Below, piece after piece: positions 1 through 11,292 of a DNA stretch of 64,000 bases. How positions within the stretch are numbered: the first letter of the stretch is position 1; the number at the start of each line of letters is the position of its first letter. This stretch comes from Lutraria lutraria (taxonomy: Eukaryota > Mollusca > Bivalvia > Venerida > Mactridae), in the NCBI GenBank assembly GCA_964023205.1, contig OZ026834.1, positions 33,084,756 through 33,148,755 of the forward strand. The letters are read 5' to 3'. The position numbers and the translations under genes were made by a program. Under the pieces are notes generated by a model. That model was not told where the DNA came from. It did not search any database and was given only the letters and a program-made list of their open reading frames with translations.

Positions 1-1874
1 TCTTCGGTATAATAAAAATAAATATCAGATTTCTGAGAGGGCGTTATTAGAAATCGCCAGCCCCCGAAAAGGTAATTTTCTCACGCTGACCATTTTTAAT
101 AACGACCCCTCAGAAATGTGATGTTTATATTGATACCAAGTGGGCTACATGAGAAATCGAAACTTTTAAACTTTCGACGAAAAATCCGACGTGCCTACGA
201 AATCGTAGGCGCCGCCATTGTTCTCGACCCTGTGCTATCATTTATTATCAAAACAATATGCCACGTGTTTATAGGCGGTGTAAATAATACATCAAAAATG
301 TTTTAAATACTGTTTTCAACCATTGCATTCCCAAATAGTTTATTATAGTTAATTGTTTGCGGGTATATAGTATAGGGTCTATTGCTATTTTGGGTAATCC
401 TGGCCATTTGATTGACTAATGGCGATATCGGTCATTTGATTGGTCAGTCATTGGACTGGCCATTCGTCGCGTAACCTGTCGTGTTTGATGAATGTGTTCG
501 TCTGCTCTTTTGTTGAAAAGTAAGTATAATGTAGGCATTGTTCTACAATGCTTACCTAGATAAGTTGTCGTGGCATAATATCGGAAACGTCATTAGAAGT
601 AAGTTTAATGTGGTTGTATCATAGAAGATTATGCAATCGGTTCTCCTCGGAGTTTGTCGGACATAATTGACAGGCCGCCATTATGTTTTCGTTGTTCGCG
701 GGCTACTTTCCATTTTGGGAATCCCACGGTAGAAACAACTTGAGTCTCATTAAATGGGAACCGATGTCCACTTTATCAATATAGCGATAGGTTTGAAGGT
801 CTGTAATTCTGAGAATAATTCTTGAAAGCGGGTACCTAGAGTTTGAAAAGTAGTTACCGGAACCGCATAACCAAAATTTGTAACCTTACACTTGTGTACG
901 AGGCGTATTTCTCAGTTACGGAAATGCCCGAGTAATTACGATTGCAGAATATGGTGAATTTGGTAGTATTTAGGGTGTACTTTATTCCATTGATATATGG
1001 TATGGTATTACCATGTACTTGCATGTGAACTATATACATGAATGTATTCATTAGTCAAATACTCATAATTGTCAATATATGTGCATTATCTATAACTTGT
1101 AAATATGTTATACTCTCCATAATGCAGGAATGAATAAAATAGACTGCAAATATCCTTTATGAAAAAAAGTAACTTCATACAAAAAACTTAAACCTATGCT
1201 TCTTGTTATTCGTCTACCTGTTTTGTTATAGTTTTTCTTGTCATTGCTGATATGATAAGAAATTCGGTTGTAAATATAAAGCAATATGAGTCAGACCGAA
1301 ACTGGATATTATTCTATTTTCGGCTTGTGTGGGTCGATTTCGGAAAATGACAAAGAAAACATTAAAACATGCCATCGATCCAATCTGATTAAAATCATAT
1401 CCTCAAACCCGCTACGCTATGAGGTAAGGAAGATCGAATACTTTAGTCAGATTGGCCATCGATCCATTGACTTTAGAAATCGGTCTTCGTAGATCACCGT
1501 TACTTGTACCATTAATATTATTTGCGGAATTAGTCTACCAGTCATTATTATTTTGAGGTAAGTGTTATCTTTGAACTTTGTGTTTGTTAATTTAATGCAA
1601 ACTTTGACAAAACTATCATGATAAACGTTTTGCTTGTTTGTGCTTTTTATGTGTTATAGAACTGAAGAACAATATATGAAGAAATTATTTCATACAGGAA
1701 TTGCATTGCATTTTTTGAAAATAAAGACCGCGTTAAATATTTCCCATGAGTAGCCTTTGATCACAAGTTTGACTGTACCTGTGCAAATGGTTATAAATCT
1801 TATTCATCCATTTTTGTGACCAATTGTTACAGTTTCATCTTTCATCTATTTAATTTTCTACATAAGAAGACAAG
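1..1874. other. upstream non-coding stretch
   Basis: I see no convincing gene here. An inverted repeat with roughly 20-base arms (30-49 and 97-116, arm sequence like TTTCTGAGAGGGCGTTATTA) looks like a small foldback element. Two reverse-strand YY1-like motifs (GCCGCCATTGT at 211-221, GGCCGCCATTAT at 673-684) could mark a promoter but no gene body could be attached to them. The 68-codon open frame starting at 1286 has no recognisable family and lies in sequence with short repeated motifs around CCATCGATCC, so it is not called as a gene. Confidence 0.5.
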
Positions 1875-4477
1875 ATGAGTCATACGGGAACTGATCCGAA
1901 GAGAAGAACTTCTTCCAAGTCATCGTCGGCAGACGTTACAAACTTGTCTATTCACCGTGCCCCAGGCACACGTTCGAAATCTGCAAACCAGTATCACGGC
2001 ACCTTTACATCTACAGCACAAGAGCACTCGCTCGATGCAAGCTTACGGAGTACGAATAATTCATCCAAGTCAGAGAATCTCTATGGATATAGTAACACGT
2101 CTAGCAGTAAAACCCCAGATAACAACAGTAGATCAAGACACACGGATCATTCACAGGGCCGGAAAGAAAGGGACATGTCTCCAACACTTTGTGAGAAAAA
2201 ACATTCAACAACACGAGCGGAAACAGCTAATAGAGCCATACGACCTTCAAGCAGTTCAGAAAATGACCGGAAGTCATTTGAAGCCACCAAAACGACAAAA
2301 AGTGGAAACATACCAAACTGCGCGGTTGCCATGCGAGGAAATCCATCTGACACTAACTCAACAAGCCCCAACATAAAGAGTAGTGTAACCGTTGCCAAAA
2401 GATATACAGACAAAAGTACCAATGCTGTCTCAATCAGTGATTTCGACAGAGCATTGAATGTTGGTCAGAGCACTCGTGATGCAAATTATCAAAAGAAAAC
2501 ACATTATGCAGGTGGTTTTCGGAACTACAGAAGGACAGACACAAACAAGTCATCTGAATATCACAATAAACAACCTGGATCAACAAGAACAAGTATAGAC
2601 AATAACAACGACACAAGAAGTGGAGGCACTGTATTGAATAAAAGTGATGGTAAAGACATAACTCAGTTCGATTCACTTACTCTGAAGAGGTATAAAGACA
2701 CCCCTCTGAACAGGAAATTAGATAGAGTGGGTTTACCCATTGGTACCAAGGTGTTCTCGTCGTTAACGGGAACCATCACAACCAATGTATATTCAGATAC
2801 TCCAGAAAATAGACGACGTGGGAGGGTTGGCATGCCACTGGGTTCCATGCCAAAAGGGTATACCAGTATGGCTGAGAAGTGTCCAGAAACGATGGAAAAA
2901 GTAATGGACCCTGGTGTATGTATTCATTTCAAACATTTGAAATTTCAAATATCAAACGTCAGCCTTAAATCAAATGCTATACGCTATTAATCATTTATTT
3001 ATTTGTAAATACACGTACATACATGTAGGTGCACGTGTGACAGAATCAGTATTTATATCCTGCATGCCTTATGAAGTGCTTATAGCTTCATTTGTGTATT
3101 GAGTGTCTGTATTTGTTGATAAGTTTAAGTGAGGTTAATGCCAGTTGCTAATTAAGGTTGCCTGTGATCAGCGACCCCTATCTGGTACACATTTATTGAT
3201 ATATGATAAATCAGTTGAACTTCTGAATAAATGGGATCTGTATATGAAGGTCCTATTTCTTTGGTACCTTGATGATCATGGCTCGTACGTTTTACTCGAC
3301 AATATAACGCAACACGGTCGTTTAATTTTGTTGTACATTTTGATTGATACATATCTGGACATGGCATGTTTCCAATAGTACATATTTCTACGTCTTAGAG
3401 TTTTTGGTTCGTATTTCATGCCTATAAAATGATTCTCATTATTTTTAGCATAGCATAAAGGCAACAGAAGCAAGACGAAACAAAAGTGCCGATGAATCAT
3501 CAAAAGTGACATCACGGGGAGACGTATACTTGCGCAATCGAGAATTGGCTGAGCATTCCTGGCTAACAACCGGAGAATCCCGGAGAACGGACATGTCTTT
3601 GTTAGCTGATTACAATGGAAAGCGAATTGACTTCGATGACCTGAAATTGCATTCAATCATTGGTCAGGGAGAATTCGGTGAAGTTTATGTCGCGAAACTG
3701 CGCGAAGTTGTAGTCGCTGTGAAGAAGATGAGGGTTGATAATATTACCGAGAAAGGTGTAACTTCATTCACACAAGAGGTAATGAACAATTGCAAACTTA
3801 ATCATCCGAACATTGTTACCTTTATTGGCGCATGCGCCGTCATGCCAAATTTATGTATAGTAATGGAATACATGCGATTCAGTCTTCACGATGCAATCCA
3901 TTTGCAAGGCATTGAATTTACAGAAGGGGAAAAACTTGATATAATGCAGCAAGTTTGTAAAGGAATGAACTATCTGCACGAAAAGCGTATTGCTCACTGT
4001 GATGTTAAATCAACCAACATCTTACTGGATTATGTGGAGGATAAAATTTGTGAAGTGAAAATAACCGATCTAGGGTTGAGTATGATGCGACCAGATTTGT
4101 TACTTTCCTTATCCCAAGCAGAATCCTACGAGCTTACTCAGTACAGAGGTACACCACGGTACTCCGCCCCTGAAATACTACGTGGTGAATTTATAGGTAT
4201 TAGGGATATGATGCATGCGGACGTGTATTCATTAGGCTTAGTTGTTTATGAAATCATTTACGAAGTTCAGCCATATCACGATTTTACTATCATTCAAATG
4301 CGAGAGGATGTAGGCGAAAAAGGAATCACTCCTGAAATTCCAGGTGAATTTATGATCGACAAAGATATATTGGATGTAATGAGCAAAACATGGAACTTTG
4401 AGCCATGTTTGCGGCCGAAAGTTCGTAAAATTTTGACTGTATTGAATAAAAAATCGTCTCTCTTCAATGAAGAGTGA
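1875..4477 (+). CDS. TKL-type protein kinase, two exons
   Basis: Exons 1875-2900 and 3449-4477 join in phase 0 (donor AAAAA|GTAATG, acceptor TTTTTAG|CAT) to give about 684 residues. Residues 1-342 are low-complexity Ser/Thr/Asn/Arg-rich and probably disordered, ending with two copies of an 18-residue motif (YKDTPLNRKLDRVGLPIG at 273-290, YSDTPENRRRGRVGMPLG at 306-323). The kinase domain follows at about 405-675: glycine loop GQGEFGEV (414-421), VAVK lysine (434), catalytic loop HCDVKSTN (Asp 527), DLG in place of DFG (549-551) and APE (582-584). The mix of motifs fits the tyrosine-kinase-like Ser/Thr group. The usual HRD arginine is Cys, so this is a non-RD kinase. The start ATG has a good context (caagATGag); further upstream exons cannot be excluded. 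Substrate and pathway unknown. Confidence 0.85.
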
Positions 4478-4558
4478 TTTTGAATGGGTTGAATATACCT
4501 GTTGTATTATTTTTGGTTACTTACATGAACACAAACATTATATTTATGATAGAGCACG

Positions 4559-4564
4559 AATAAA
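4559..4564 (+). terminator. polyadenylation signal of the kinase gene
   Basis: AATAAA lies 82 bases after the kinase stop codon, with a second AATAAA about 20 bases further on. Position and spacing fit the 3' end of that transcript. Confidence 0.5.
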
Positions 4565-6120
4565 GTGAATTCCTTCGGACTTTAATAAATACTTCACATT
4601 ATACATATTTTACGACATCCGTTAGATTAAAGAAATATTAGCTTGATCAGGCAATAATAATTGCTTTATTAAATGTACATGTATATCCAATATTTCACTA
4701 TATAAGTTAAAATATATCCGTATATTACTGTAACACTTTTTATCATTTGACTAAAAGGTTTTCTGATTTGGTAGGATTCCGAATGGGAGAGCTTTTTATA
4801 TGAGATGTTTCTGAATTTGAGAGGTGTCTAGATTTTGGAGACTGTACAATCTGTACATTGTTTTAACACTTCATTTGCTTACTAAACAATATTTGGACTA
4901 TTAATTTTTCAGATAAGAGAAGATTTTTCGCTAAATTCCATTTAACCACGCTCATTTCTTTGTTTGTATTACTTTTATAGATTTTTTTCCAGCAGTAATA
5001 CATGTACCTTTTCTGTAGTTAATTAATTTTGTTAATTTAGGCCGTGCAGTTTTTTTAGCTTGACTTATATATGGTTCCAACATTTTCTAAAATCCCTTGG
5101 AATACTAGCACCCAAATCCGAAAAGATAATAGCTGACATTTTTAAATTGTCCTTCCTTCTAATGTATGAATAAAATAATCCTCCAGACATAAATACACGT
5201 GCGCTGGTTATACTTCTCATTCATATAATTATTTATGCAACCTTTCCAAAACAACATCCTTTGGGAGTAGCAAATTTATGTTGTTGTTTGGAGGCTGTTG
5301 CTCTAGAGAGGTTTAATCAATAGTTAAATCGTGCAGTGGGAAAAATCAAGCAGTTGTTGACGGAAGGTTGTTGCTTAAGAGAGTGCCACTCTGGAGAGTT
5401 TGAGGGGAGGTAATCCAACAAGCATGTACGGGATTCTGTGTGCCTTTTGTCGTTTTGTACAGAGCTATCGTCCAAAAGAAGGGAATCGTTCTAGAGAGGT
5501 ATCGTTACATTAAGGAGCACTTTTTGTATAAATGTATTTCTCTTTAATGATCTTACCATTCATATATCTTTGGTAATTTTAAAATCTTCATGACAAATGG
5601 AAACATGAATGTTGGCTTTTCTGTTTTATATAAGATTTTTGTTTTACAGTTTGTGTGCTATATTAAAATAGCATGCCTATATTATGTACTCGTTGACTAA
5701 ACATATTTCAACAGATTTCGATAGCATGTTTGTGTCTTTTCTAGGGCTTATAATATCATTCATCTTATGTTTGGTTCTTTTTATATTTCTTTTTTATATT
5801 GTTTGTCAATTAGAGAGATACATTGTATATAAATGTATAATTAAATGAGTTATTTTTTGTTTTATCAAACGAAGGCTGTTTTAGCTTTAATAACATTAGA
5901 ATAGGGGAGCTTATATGATATGACCTGGAAGCTGTTGTAGTGTGTAAACATTATTCATTATACTAGTAAAGTAAAACCTAGATAAGCCACTACCTCATTA
6001 TAACGATCATTTATTTCCTCTATACATTGTACTTTTACATGTCAAATAAGACCATCCCATTATTAAGATTTGTACTGTAATGGTATTCTAAATAAGGCGA
6101 TATTTCTACGCAATGATGCT
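4565..6120. other. intergenic stretch with miniature-element copies
   Basis: No gene seen. About 5235-5510 is a diverged copy of the CAACCTCT/AGAGGTTG miniature element described at 13361-13680 (motifs TGTTGCTCTAGAGAGGTT and a second half further on). About 5965-6080 resembles another Tc1/mariner-like miniature element, starting AGTAAAACCTAGATAAGCC and ending with TGTACTGTAATGG. Confidence 0.5.
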
Positions 6121-6290
6121 GTCAACAACAAGACACGTTCTTACATATAAAAAGGCGGAATGGACAAAGGAAATAACGTCACATGTGTTGGAAGCCTCGA
6201 TCTTCCTGCTTGAATTCACACAGATTTGAACACTGACCAGCGTCAACAACAAGAAAATTTCGCCCGTATAAAAAGGCGGAATGGAAAAGG
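6121..6290 (+). promoter_or_regulatory. duplicated TATA-box module
   Basis: Two blocks 121 bases apart share GTCAACAACAAGA (6121 and 6242) and a TATAAAAAGGCGGAATGGA segment (6146 and 6267). TATAAAAA is a strong TATA box, and a CRE half-site (ACGTCA) lies between the copies at 6157-6162. The next gene downstream on this strand is the GPCR, whose coding exon is preceded by a splice-acceptor-like AAATTTTCAG ending at 7390, so these may be tandem promoters for it. That link is inference. Confidence 0.35.
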
Positions 6291-6410
6291 GAATTAAGAT
6301 AGTATTGTTTAATACGAGTGTTGGAAGTCTTTTTTTTCTAGTCCGGTTCCCGTCGTATACATCGGTGTAGCAGTTGGGGGCAGGTAATCCAGAATATCAT
6401 TCTTCTAAAC

Positions 6411-6471
6411 TGGTTCCCGTTGTCTTGCCTTTACAAAGCCTTTGGTGCATTTCCGCATGGAACGGGAACCA
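6411..6471. repeat. short inverted repeat GGTTCCCGTT / AACGGGAACC
   Basis: TGGTTCCCGTT and its reverse complement AACGGGAACCA flank about 40 bases. GGTTCCCGTC also occurs about 70 bases upstream. Role unknown. Confidence 0.4.
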
Positions 6472-6959
6472 CTTTATCTTTTTTCCTGCTTTAGAATTCA
6501 CATGGGTTTGAAATCCAACATTTAAACGTTGACTACAAAGTCAACAGTTCTAACGCTTCTGTGAGAGACTTATTCATTGCAAAGCGATATAGCTTGTAAA
6601 TCATTTTGTTGAAGTTATATACGGTTATATCATTACTGATCAATTTGCATTGGGAATAGTTATCACAGAGATTCATAAACAAACATAATCTCGGCGGCTT
6701 TAATGTTGTCAAGTCAACGGCATTTTTACATTTTGTACGTTATATGAATGATAAACGCACTTAATGTTTATTGAGATGTTTTAAAAGATAACAACAGAGT
6801 GGTATTTACTTAAAACTACATTTTAGTTGTTTTAATTTATCGCCAGTCTTTGATTCCATTAGCGTGGCATGTTATTACTGTAACAAATTTTAAGTTGTAA
6901 TTATAGATCGTTGATCTGGTGAGATAAAAAATTGATTGTTTCTGATATTAAACATGCTC

Positions 6960-7125
6960 GGTAGGTATAGGAATAGGCTTTTTCTTTGGACTTTGAAAGC
7001 GTACGTGTGGTAAGGTATGAATTGATAGAGTGGGTGTACCGTTATTTTGGCCTAACAAAAAGTCTAGGGTCGCGGGTTGATTAGGGTAGGTCGGGTAACC
7101 AAAAGCAAACATTGTTTTAAGACTG
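6960..7125 (-). repeat. dispersed repeat, GGCCTTA-ending family
   Basis: Motifs in this stretch (TCTAGGGTCGCGGG, TTAGGGTAGGTCGGGTAACC, AAACATTGTTTTAAGAC) recur at about 16060-16165, 17095-17205, 43380-43995 and 45570-45750, in both orientations. These are copies of one interspersed family that typically ends in AATTGTTTAGGCCTTA. Confidence 0.5.
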
Positions 7126-7422
7126 ACAACAAAAGTACGATTTTGTTTAGACTTGTAAGTTGATTTATTAAGTAGTTGACAACAGTTTCAGCTGTACTGT
7201 TAATGGATGTATTGTTTTAAAAAGCAAGCTTTGTGCATGTATCCTACTTATCATAGCGGCTCTGTGATTGAAAACCTAGTTTTCATTTTCATATGATAGG
7301 GAGTGGTTGTGAAAATATCGGAATTCGCGCAAGTCTACTCTGAAACGCTCATAATGAAATAGATACATTAATTAAGCGTAAAATTTTCAGTGGTAAACAA
7401 ATCTACGGATACTGCGAACATA

Positions 7423-8475
7423 ATGAGGAATAATACAGGAGCAATGTCCGAATTTACGAATACAAATGTTTCTCTCGTGGATGTCAAAGACTGTGCTCCG
7501 AATTTTTACATCGAATGTTTGGTTGCACTCTGGATATGGAGAACCATACCACTTGTTCTTGTGTTCTTTGGTACATGTGGGAATATTATGAGTATCGTTA
7601 TACTGTCCAGACTATTGAAATATTCCACAAGTGTGTTTTTGTTAATGTTGGCTGTGGCAGAACTATTTTTTCTTTGGTTGTACGTGACTCCTATAACGAT
7701 CTACGCGTTGACGTCGACATGGATTGACGTCCTTGGAGAATGGATTTGTCGTCTGCGATTTTGGATTACTTACACGAGCGCGGGATTTTCTGTTTGGGTT
7801 CTAGTTTTATTAAATGTAGAAAGAATTTTACGTGTAAAAGCACCGATATTTTCGAGGATCAATTTAACGCCAAGGAATTCATTTATCATAGCCGTCACGG
7901 TTTTGTTAGTTATAACTGTGCTAAATTTGCATTTTACATTTGGTTTGACAGTACTTAATAACAGTAATTTCTCACGGAATAAAACGTGTTATTTCAGATC
8001 GGAAGAACATAAACAATTTTCTGAGAATGTATGGTCTTGGATTAATTTAATATTGTTCATGTTATTGCCTGGTAGTATTATCCTGGTCGGAAATATTAAC
8101 ATAGCTTTAGCTTTGATTTCACGACGGAAACGGTTCAACAGAGTGAACCCCCTCAATACGCAGAAGACATCCATCAAGGAAAAGATTAACTCTTCATCTA
8201 CGTTACTTTTGTTCATCCTTTGTTCTTTCTTCCTTGTCACCACAATGCCTTTTTGTATCTATAAAATAGTCAATGTAAATAGTGCCAGTTTTGAAGGAAG
8301 AGTATTAGCGCGTTGGCAACTTGCCTACTGCATTGTTTCTGTGTTGATTTATAGCAATTTTTCATTCAATTTTTTCTTCTATTTTGTAAGAGGAACTTTG
8401 TTCAAACGTGAATGGGAAAAGGTAATGATGGAATTGAAAAACAGACTAAAAAATCGCATGAATAATCCTCATTAG
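7423..8475 (+). CDS. class A (rhodopsin-like) G-protein-coupled receptor
   Basis: A single-exon frame of 350 residues if started at the ATG at 7423; a second in-frame ATG is at 7444. The frame stays open upstream to a splice-acceptor-like TTTTCAG at 7390, so a 5' exon is possible. Seven hydrophobic segments are visible. TM1 carries the GN motif (CGNIMS), TM2 LAVAEL, and a cysteine at about 109 after the first extracellular loop can pair with one at about 189. The DRY motif is ERI (133-135) and NPxxY is replaced by NFFFY (316-320). Putative N-glycosylation sites (NNT, NVS) lie in the short N-terminus. The layout resembles invertebrate peptide receptors of the FMRFamide/TRH-receptor kind, but the ligand cannot be told. 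A decayed copy follows at 10196. Confidence 0.85.
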   Translation: MRNNTGAMSEFTNTNVSLVDVKDCAPNFYIECLVALWIWRTIPLVLVFFGTCGNIMSIVILSRLLKYSTSVFLLMLAVAELFFLWLYVTPITIYALTSTWIDVLGEWICRLRFWITYTSAGFSVWVLVLLNVERILRVKAPIFSRINLTPRNSFIIAVTVLLVITVLNLHFTFGLTVLNNSNFSRNKTCYFRSEEHKQFSENVWSWINLILFMLLPGSIILVGNINIALALISRRKRFNRVNPLNTQKTSIKEKINSSSTLLLFILCSFFLVTTMPFCIYKIVNVNSASFEGRVLARWQLAYCIVSVLIYSNFSFNFFFYFVRGTLFKREWEKVMMELKNRLKNRMNNPH

Positions 8476-8678
8476 TTGTTGTCACAAAGTCAGTCATCAT
8501 GATCCCTGAGCGAACGTTTGTACGACAGGCACTATTTACCTTTCGTGTTGGATGCTTTTAACGCTTAATTGTTTGTAATAAATAATGACCTGTCATGACA
8601 ATTGACATGTAAATCGCTTTATAAATTAATCACAGTCTGTTTTATAATGGACCCTGGAATAATTCATGATGGATTGAA
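8476..8678. other. GPCR 3' flank
   Basis: AT-rich downstream sequence. GTAATAAATAATG at about 8576-8588 holds an AATAAA-like polyadenylation signal about 100 bases after the stop. Nothing else recognised. Confidence 0.4.
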
Positions 8679-8717
8679 TGACGTCAGAGGAACGATGTAC
8701 ACGTCCGTATATATAAA
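8679..8717 (+). promoter_or_regulatory. CRE plus TATA box promoter candidate
   Basis: A full palindromic cAMP response element, TGACGTCA (8679-8686), is followed 21 bases later by TATATATAAA (8708-8717). Transcription would be expected to begin near 8740, just before an ATG at 8748. The combination of sites is seen directly; activity is inference. Confidence 0.4.
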
Positions 8718-8747
8718 CACCGGGATGGGCTTTACAAGGGCAGAAAA

Positions 8748-8933
8748 ATGAACACATCTACACAAAAAAGAAGCTTGACCATTGCAACTAGAAAACCAAC
8801 TGATGAGAAAAAAAATACTTCTACAATAAGAAATTGGCCGACAAAAAGAACTTCCGCTCTAATATGCGGTGAAGACATTCATATCGTAACACCATGTTTT
8901 TTTTTAATGTGGCACATGCAGTCAGACAATTAA
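8748..8933 (+). CDS. small open frame behind a CRE/TATA promoter, unknown
   Basis: A 61-codon frame begins 40 bases after the TATA box at 8708. The product would be basic and Lys/Thr/Ser-rich with no signal peptide and no family I recognise. A possible splice donor (GCG|GTGAAG, near 8869) would make it a first exon of about 40 codons instead. It could be the start of a gene whose later exons I cannot see, or chance. Low confidence as a protein-coding gene. Confidence 0.2.
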   Translation: MNTSTQKRSLTIATRKPTDEKKNTSTIRNWPTKRTSALICGEDIHIVTPCFFLMWHMQSDN

Positions 8934-9519
8934 ATTTAAGTAGGCTTACTTGCAAGTAACATAATTATATGGGTTAATGCAAAGAATTAGAATTTTACTG
9001 TCCCGTATATCTCTCAAAGTGTGGAGTCGAAACCTCCATTAGTAAGGAGTTAATAAAGGTCAGACTTCAATCTTTAATTTACCACGTGGTTGATTTCTGA
9101 ACTCATAAAGGATTTCGATCCATGTAAACCCAGAAACTTCAGCAGACAGATGATAGTTGTATGGGTACTAAAGTGTACATGTATGTGTTATTTATGTTGA
9201 AACAATAGATAATTATACCGCTAAATTGTTTACATTAATGAATAATGTGTTAACGTAAACAACTTTTGTATCAAAATTTATTGAATAAAATTTACTTTTG
9301 TGTAAATCATGCTTTCTGTTATGCTCTAAATATGATACCTTGCATGGTGAACACCTTGGTGACGTTTGGCCATTCTTTGAAAAATGTTTATTACCAGTAA
9401 CCCAACCCAGGGAATTTTCAGTGGGTAGGTAGATGGATTTTTTTATTGAACCCAAAATATAAATAATCATTTTTCAAAGAATGTCATTTTTTATATAATC
9501 CACATTGATTGTTTAGAAC

Positions 9520-9608
9520 AATATGACCTCCGAATAAAGACCACCTATCAATAAAGGTCACATTAGTCTCTCCCTATGGCGGCCTTTGTTCCCATGTTTG
9601 ACTGTATC
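9520..9608. repeat. partial TA-type miniature element (CAGTCAAACCTG family)
   Basis: The stretch holds ATGACCTCCGAATAAAGACC and ends with CATGTTTGACTGTA, matching one end of the family whose near-complete copies lie at 57186-57344 and 61797-61953. Confidence 0.55.
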
Positions 9609-10195
9609 CTTATAGGATCGTATAGGTACTTCCTGAAAACTCACCATAATTGTATGATAATCTGAATTTTGACCTTTTATAGGGATGGAATCCAAAAGCG
9701 CGCGCATGAATTAATGGTTATGTATAACACTCGCATCAACGCTATGGTTGAAGTTCTGGTTGGTTGTGAAAAAATAAATCAACTGAAAAATTCTGTATGG
9801 AAACAGTTACCCGCATGTCGCACCTCAAAGTCGTAAAATGATGAATAATGCTTTGCTGTTTAATTTGCTTTAGTGATATGCATCGTCAGACTATTGTTGG
9901 CCTCAAAAATGCGCATTAATTCGTTTTATCTTGCCGGAAGGCACTGGGAAAAGCCACCAGTGTGGTAAGCTATACTGAACAATTAACTGCCTTTTACTGC
10001 GAGAGCAGAATATCAAGTCAAATAAATGTATTGCGATTAATCACAGCACAACCAGAAGAACAGACAATGCGATACGCCATTTGTATTTTACAGTTCAATA
10101 TGTGAAGTATTAATCAAATATATTGGTGGTGAATAAAAGAATAAAACACCCTCCTTTAACATTGACTATCAATCCTACTTGGAACAGAATATTCT
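9609..10195. other. no gene seen
   Basis: AT-rich intergenic DNA between the last miniature-element fragment and the GPCR pseudogene. No open frame, RNA gene or repeat was recognised. Confidence 0.4.
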
Positions 10196-10640
10196 AGTGA
10201 TGAACTCAATGATGTCCGAGACTGTCCCGAATTTCTACATCCGATATTTGGTTGCACTCTTGAAATGGAAAGCCATTCCACTTGTTTTCGTGTCCTTTGT
10301 GGGAATATTATTGCGATACTACTGAAATATTCCACACTTTGAGAGTGTTCTTAATAATGTTGGCTGCAGCAGACCTATATCATTTATGGATACTAGTATC
10401 CCTTGTTCCCATGGTGATGTATAAAAGTTGACATCAGTATCTGTGGACAACTTAATTGATATAATGATTTGTCGTCTGTGACTTCTAAAGGTGTTCACGT
10501 CTGGCTCCTGTTCAGTCTGGTTCTTGTTTTACTAAATATTGAAATACTTTTGCGAATATAAAGCACCAATATTTTAGAGAAGAAAGTTAACTCCAAGAAA
10601 TGTATCTATCAAAGTGGGTAATGTGTTGGCACTTTTAACG
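10196..10640 (+). pseudogene. decayed partial copy of the adjacent GPCR
   Basis: The sequence tracks the intact receptor from its N-terminus to about TM4 (compare 7438-7920). Matching stretches include ATGTCCGA, CCGAATTT and TTGGTTGCACTC, then the TM2 segment TTAATAATGTTGGCTG. A gap in the TM1 region (the GGTACA of the intact gene is missing before TGTGGGAATATTA) shifts the frame to an early stop, and there are further stops and indels in the TM2-TM3 part. Nothing matching TM5-TM7 is found downstream. This is a non-functional tandem duplicate, broken in several places. Confidence 0.8.
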
Positions 10641-10645
10641 ATAAC

Positions 10646-10677
10646 AAAGACCTATACTATAATAGTATAGGTCTTTT
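10646..10677. repeat. perfect small hairpin at the pseudogene edge
   Basis: AAAGACCTATACTAT and its reverse complement ATAGTATAGGTCTTT lie back to back with about one base between. It sits where similarity to the GPCR ends and may mark an insertion or rearrangement point. Confidence 0.6.
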
Positions 10678-11099
10678 GACGATAACAAACCTACATGTTG
10701 TACTTGGTCAAACAATAAAAACAAAGTCAGCCTCTTAAATAAATTTGTGTACTCTCATGTCTGATGAGCACTAACAATTATTAGAAAATACACGTATACA
10801 GCTCATAGGTATAGTCATATTGGACTTACTCCTGCCAACTTGTATTATATTATGCTGAGCAGAAAAATCAATTTGGTAGTAGCCTAGAATTTCGGGCGGA
10901 AACGACATGCTACAATCAGTCCCAGAATCAGGGATACTATTGTGTACCTGCCTGCCTAAAAAATTAAGGTCAGAAAACAGAAGGAAATTCGCTGGGACTG
11001 TCATTAACAAACAGTCAGATCAGTAGTTCATTTTTTGTTCAGTTCCAATGCACAAGTCTCAGAGTATCGAATTATTGTGAAGTACTCAGAACAATGTAC

Positions 11100-11292
11100 A
11101 CACACAGGTAACTGTATCATGAATAGATTATAAAAATTTAAAAAAAAAAAATAAAAAAAATATTTATTAATATTTACATTTGTATTAATATATATATGTT
11201 AATATATTAATAAATATATTAATAAATATATTTTTTTAAATTTTATTTTTTCATATTTTTATAATCTATTCATGATACAGTTACCTGTGTGT
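11100..11292. repeat. foldback element with 38-bp perfect arms
   Basis: Arms 11100-11137 and 11255-11292 are exact reverse complements (outer end ACACACAGGTAACTGTATCA). The centre is almost pure A/T with TAATATATT-type repeats. It resembles a foldback or AT-loop MITE. No clear target duplication could be assigned. Confidence 0.8.

Noticed and set aside
1957..2422. Open frames overlapping the kinase N-terminal exon (139 codons plus strand, 91 codons minus strand)
   Set aside because: Shadows of the Ser/Arg-rich kinase exon, which joins in phase to the kinase domain.
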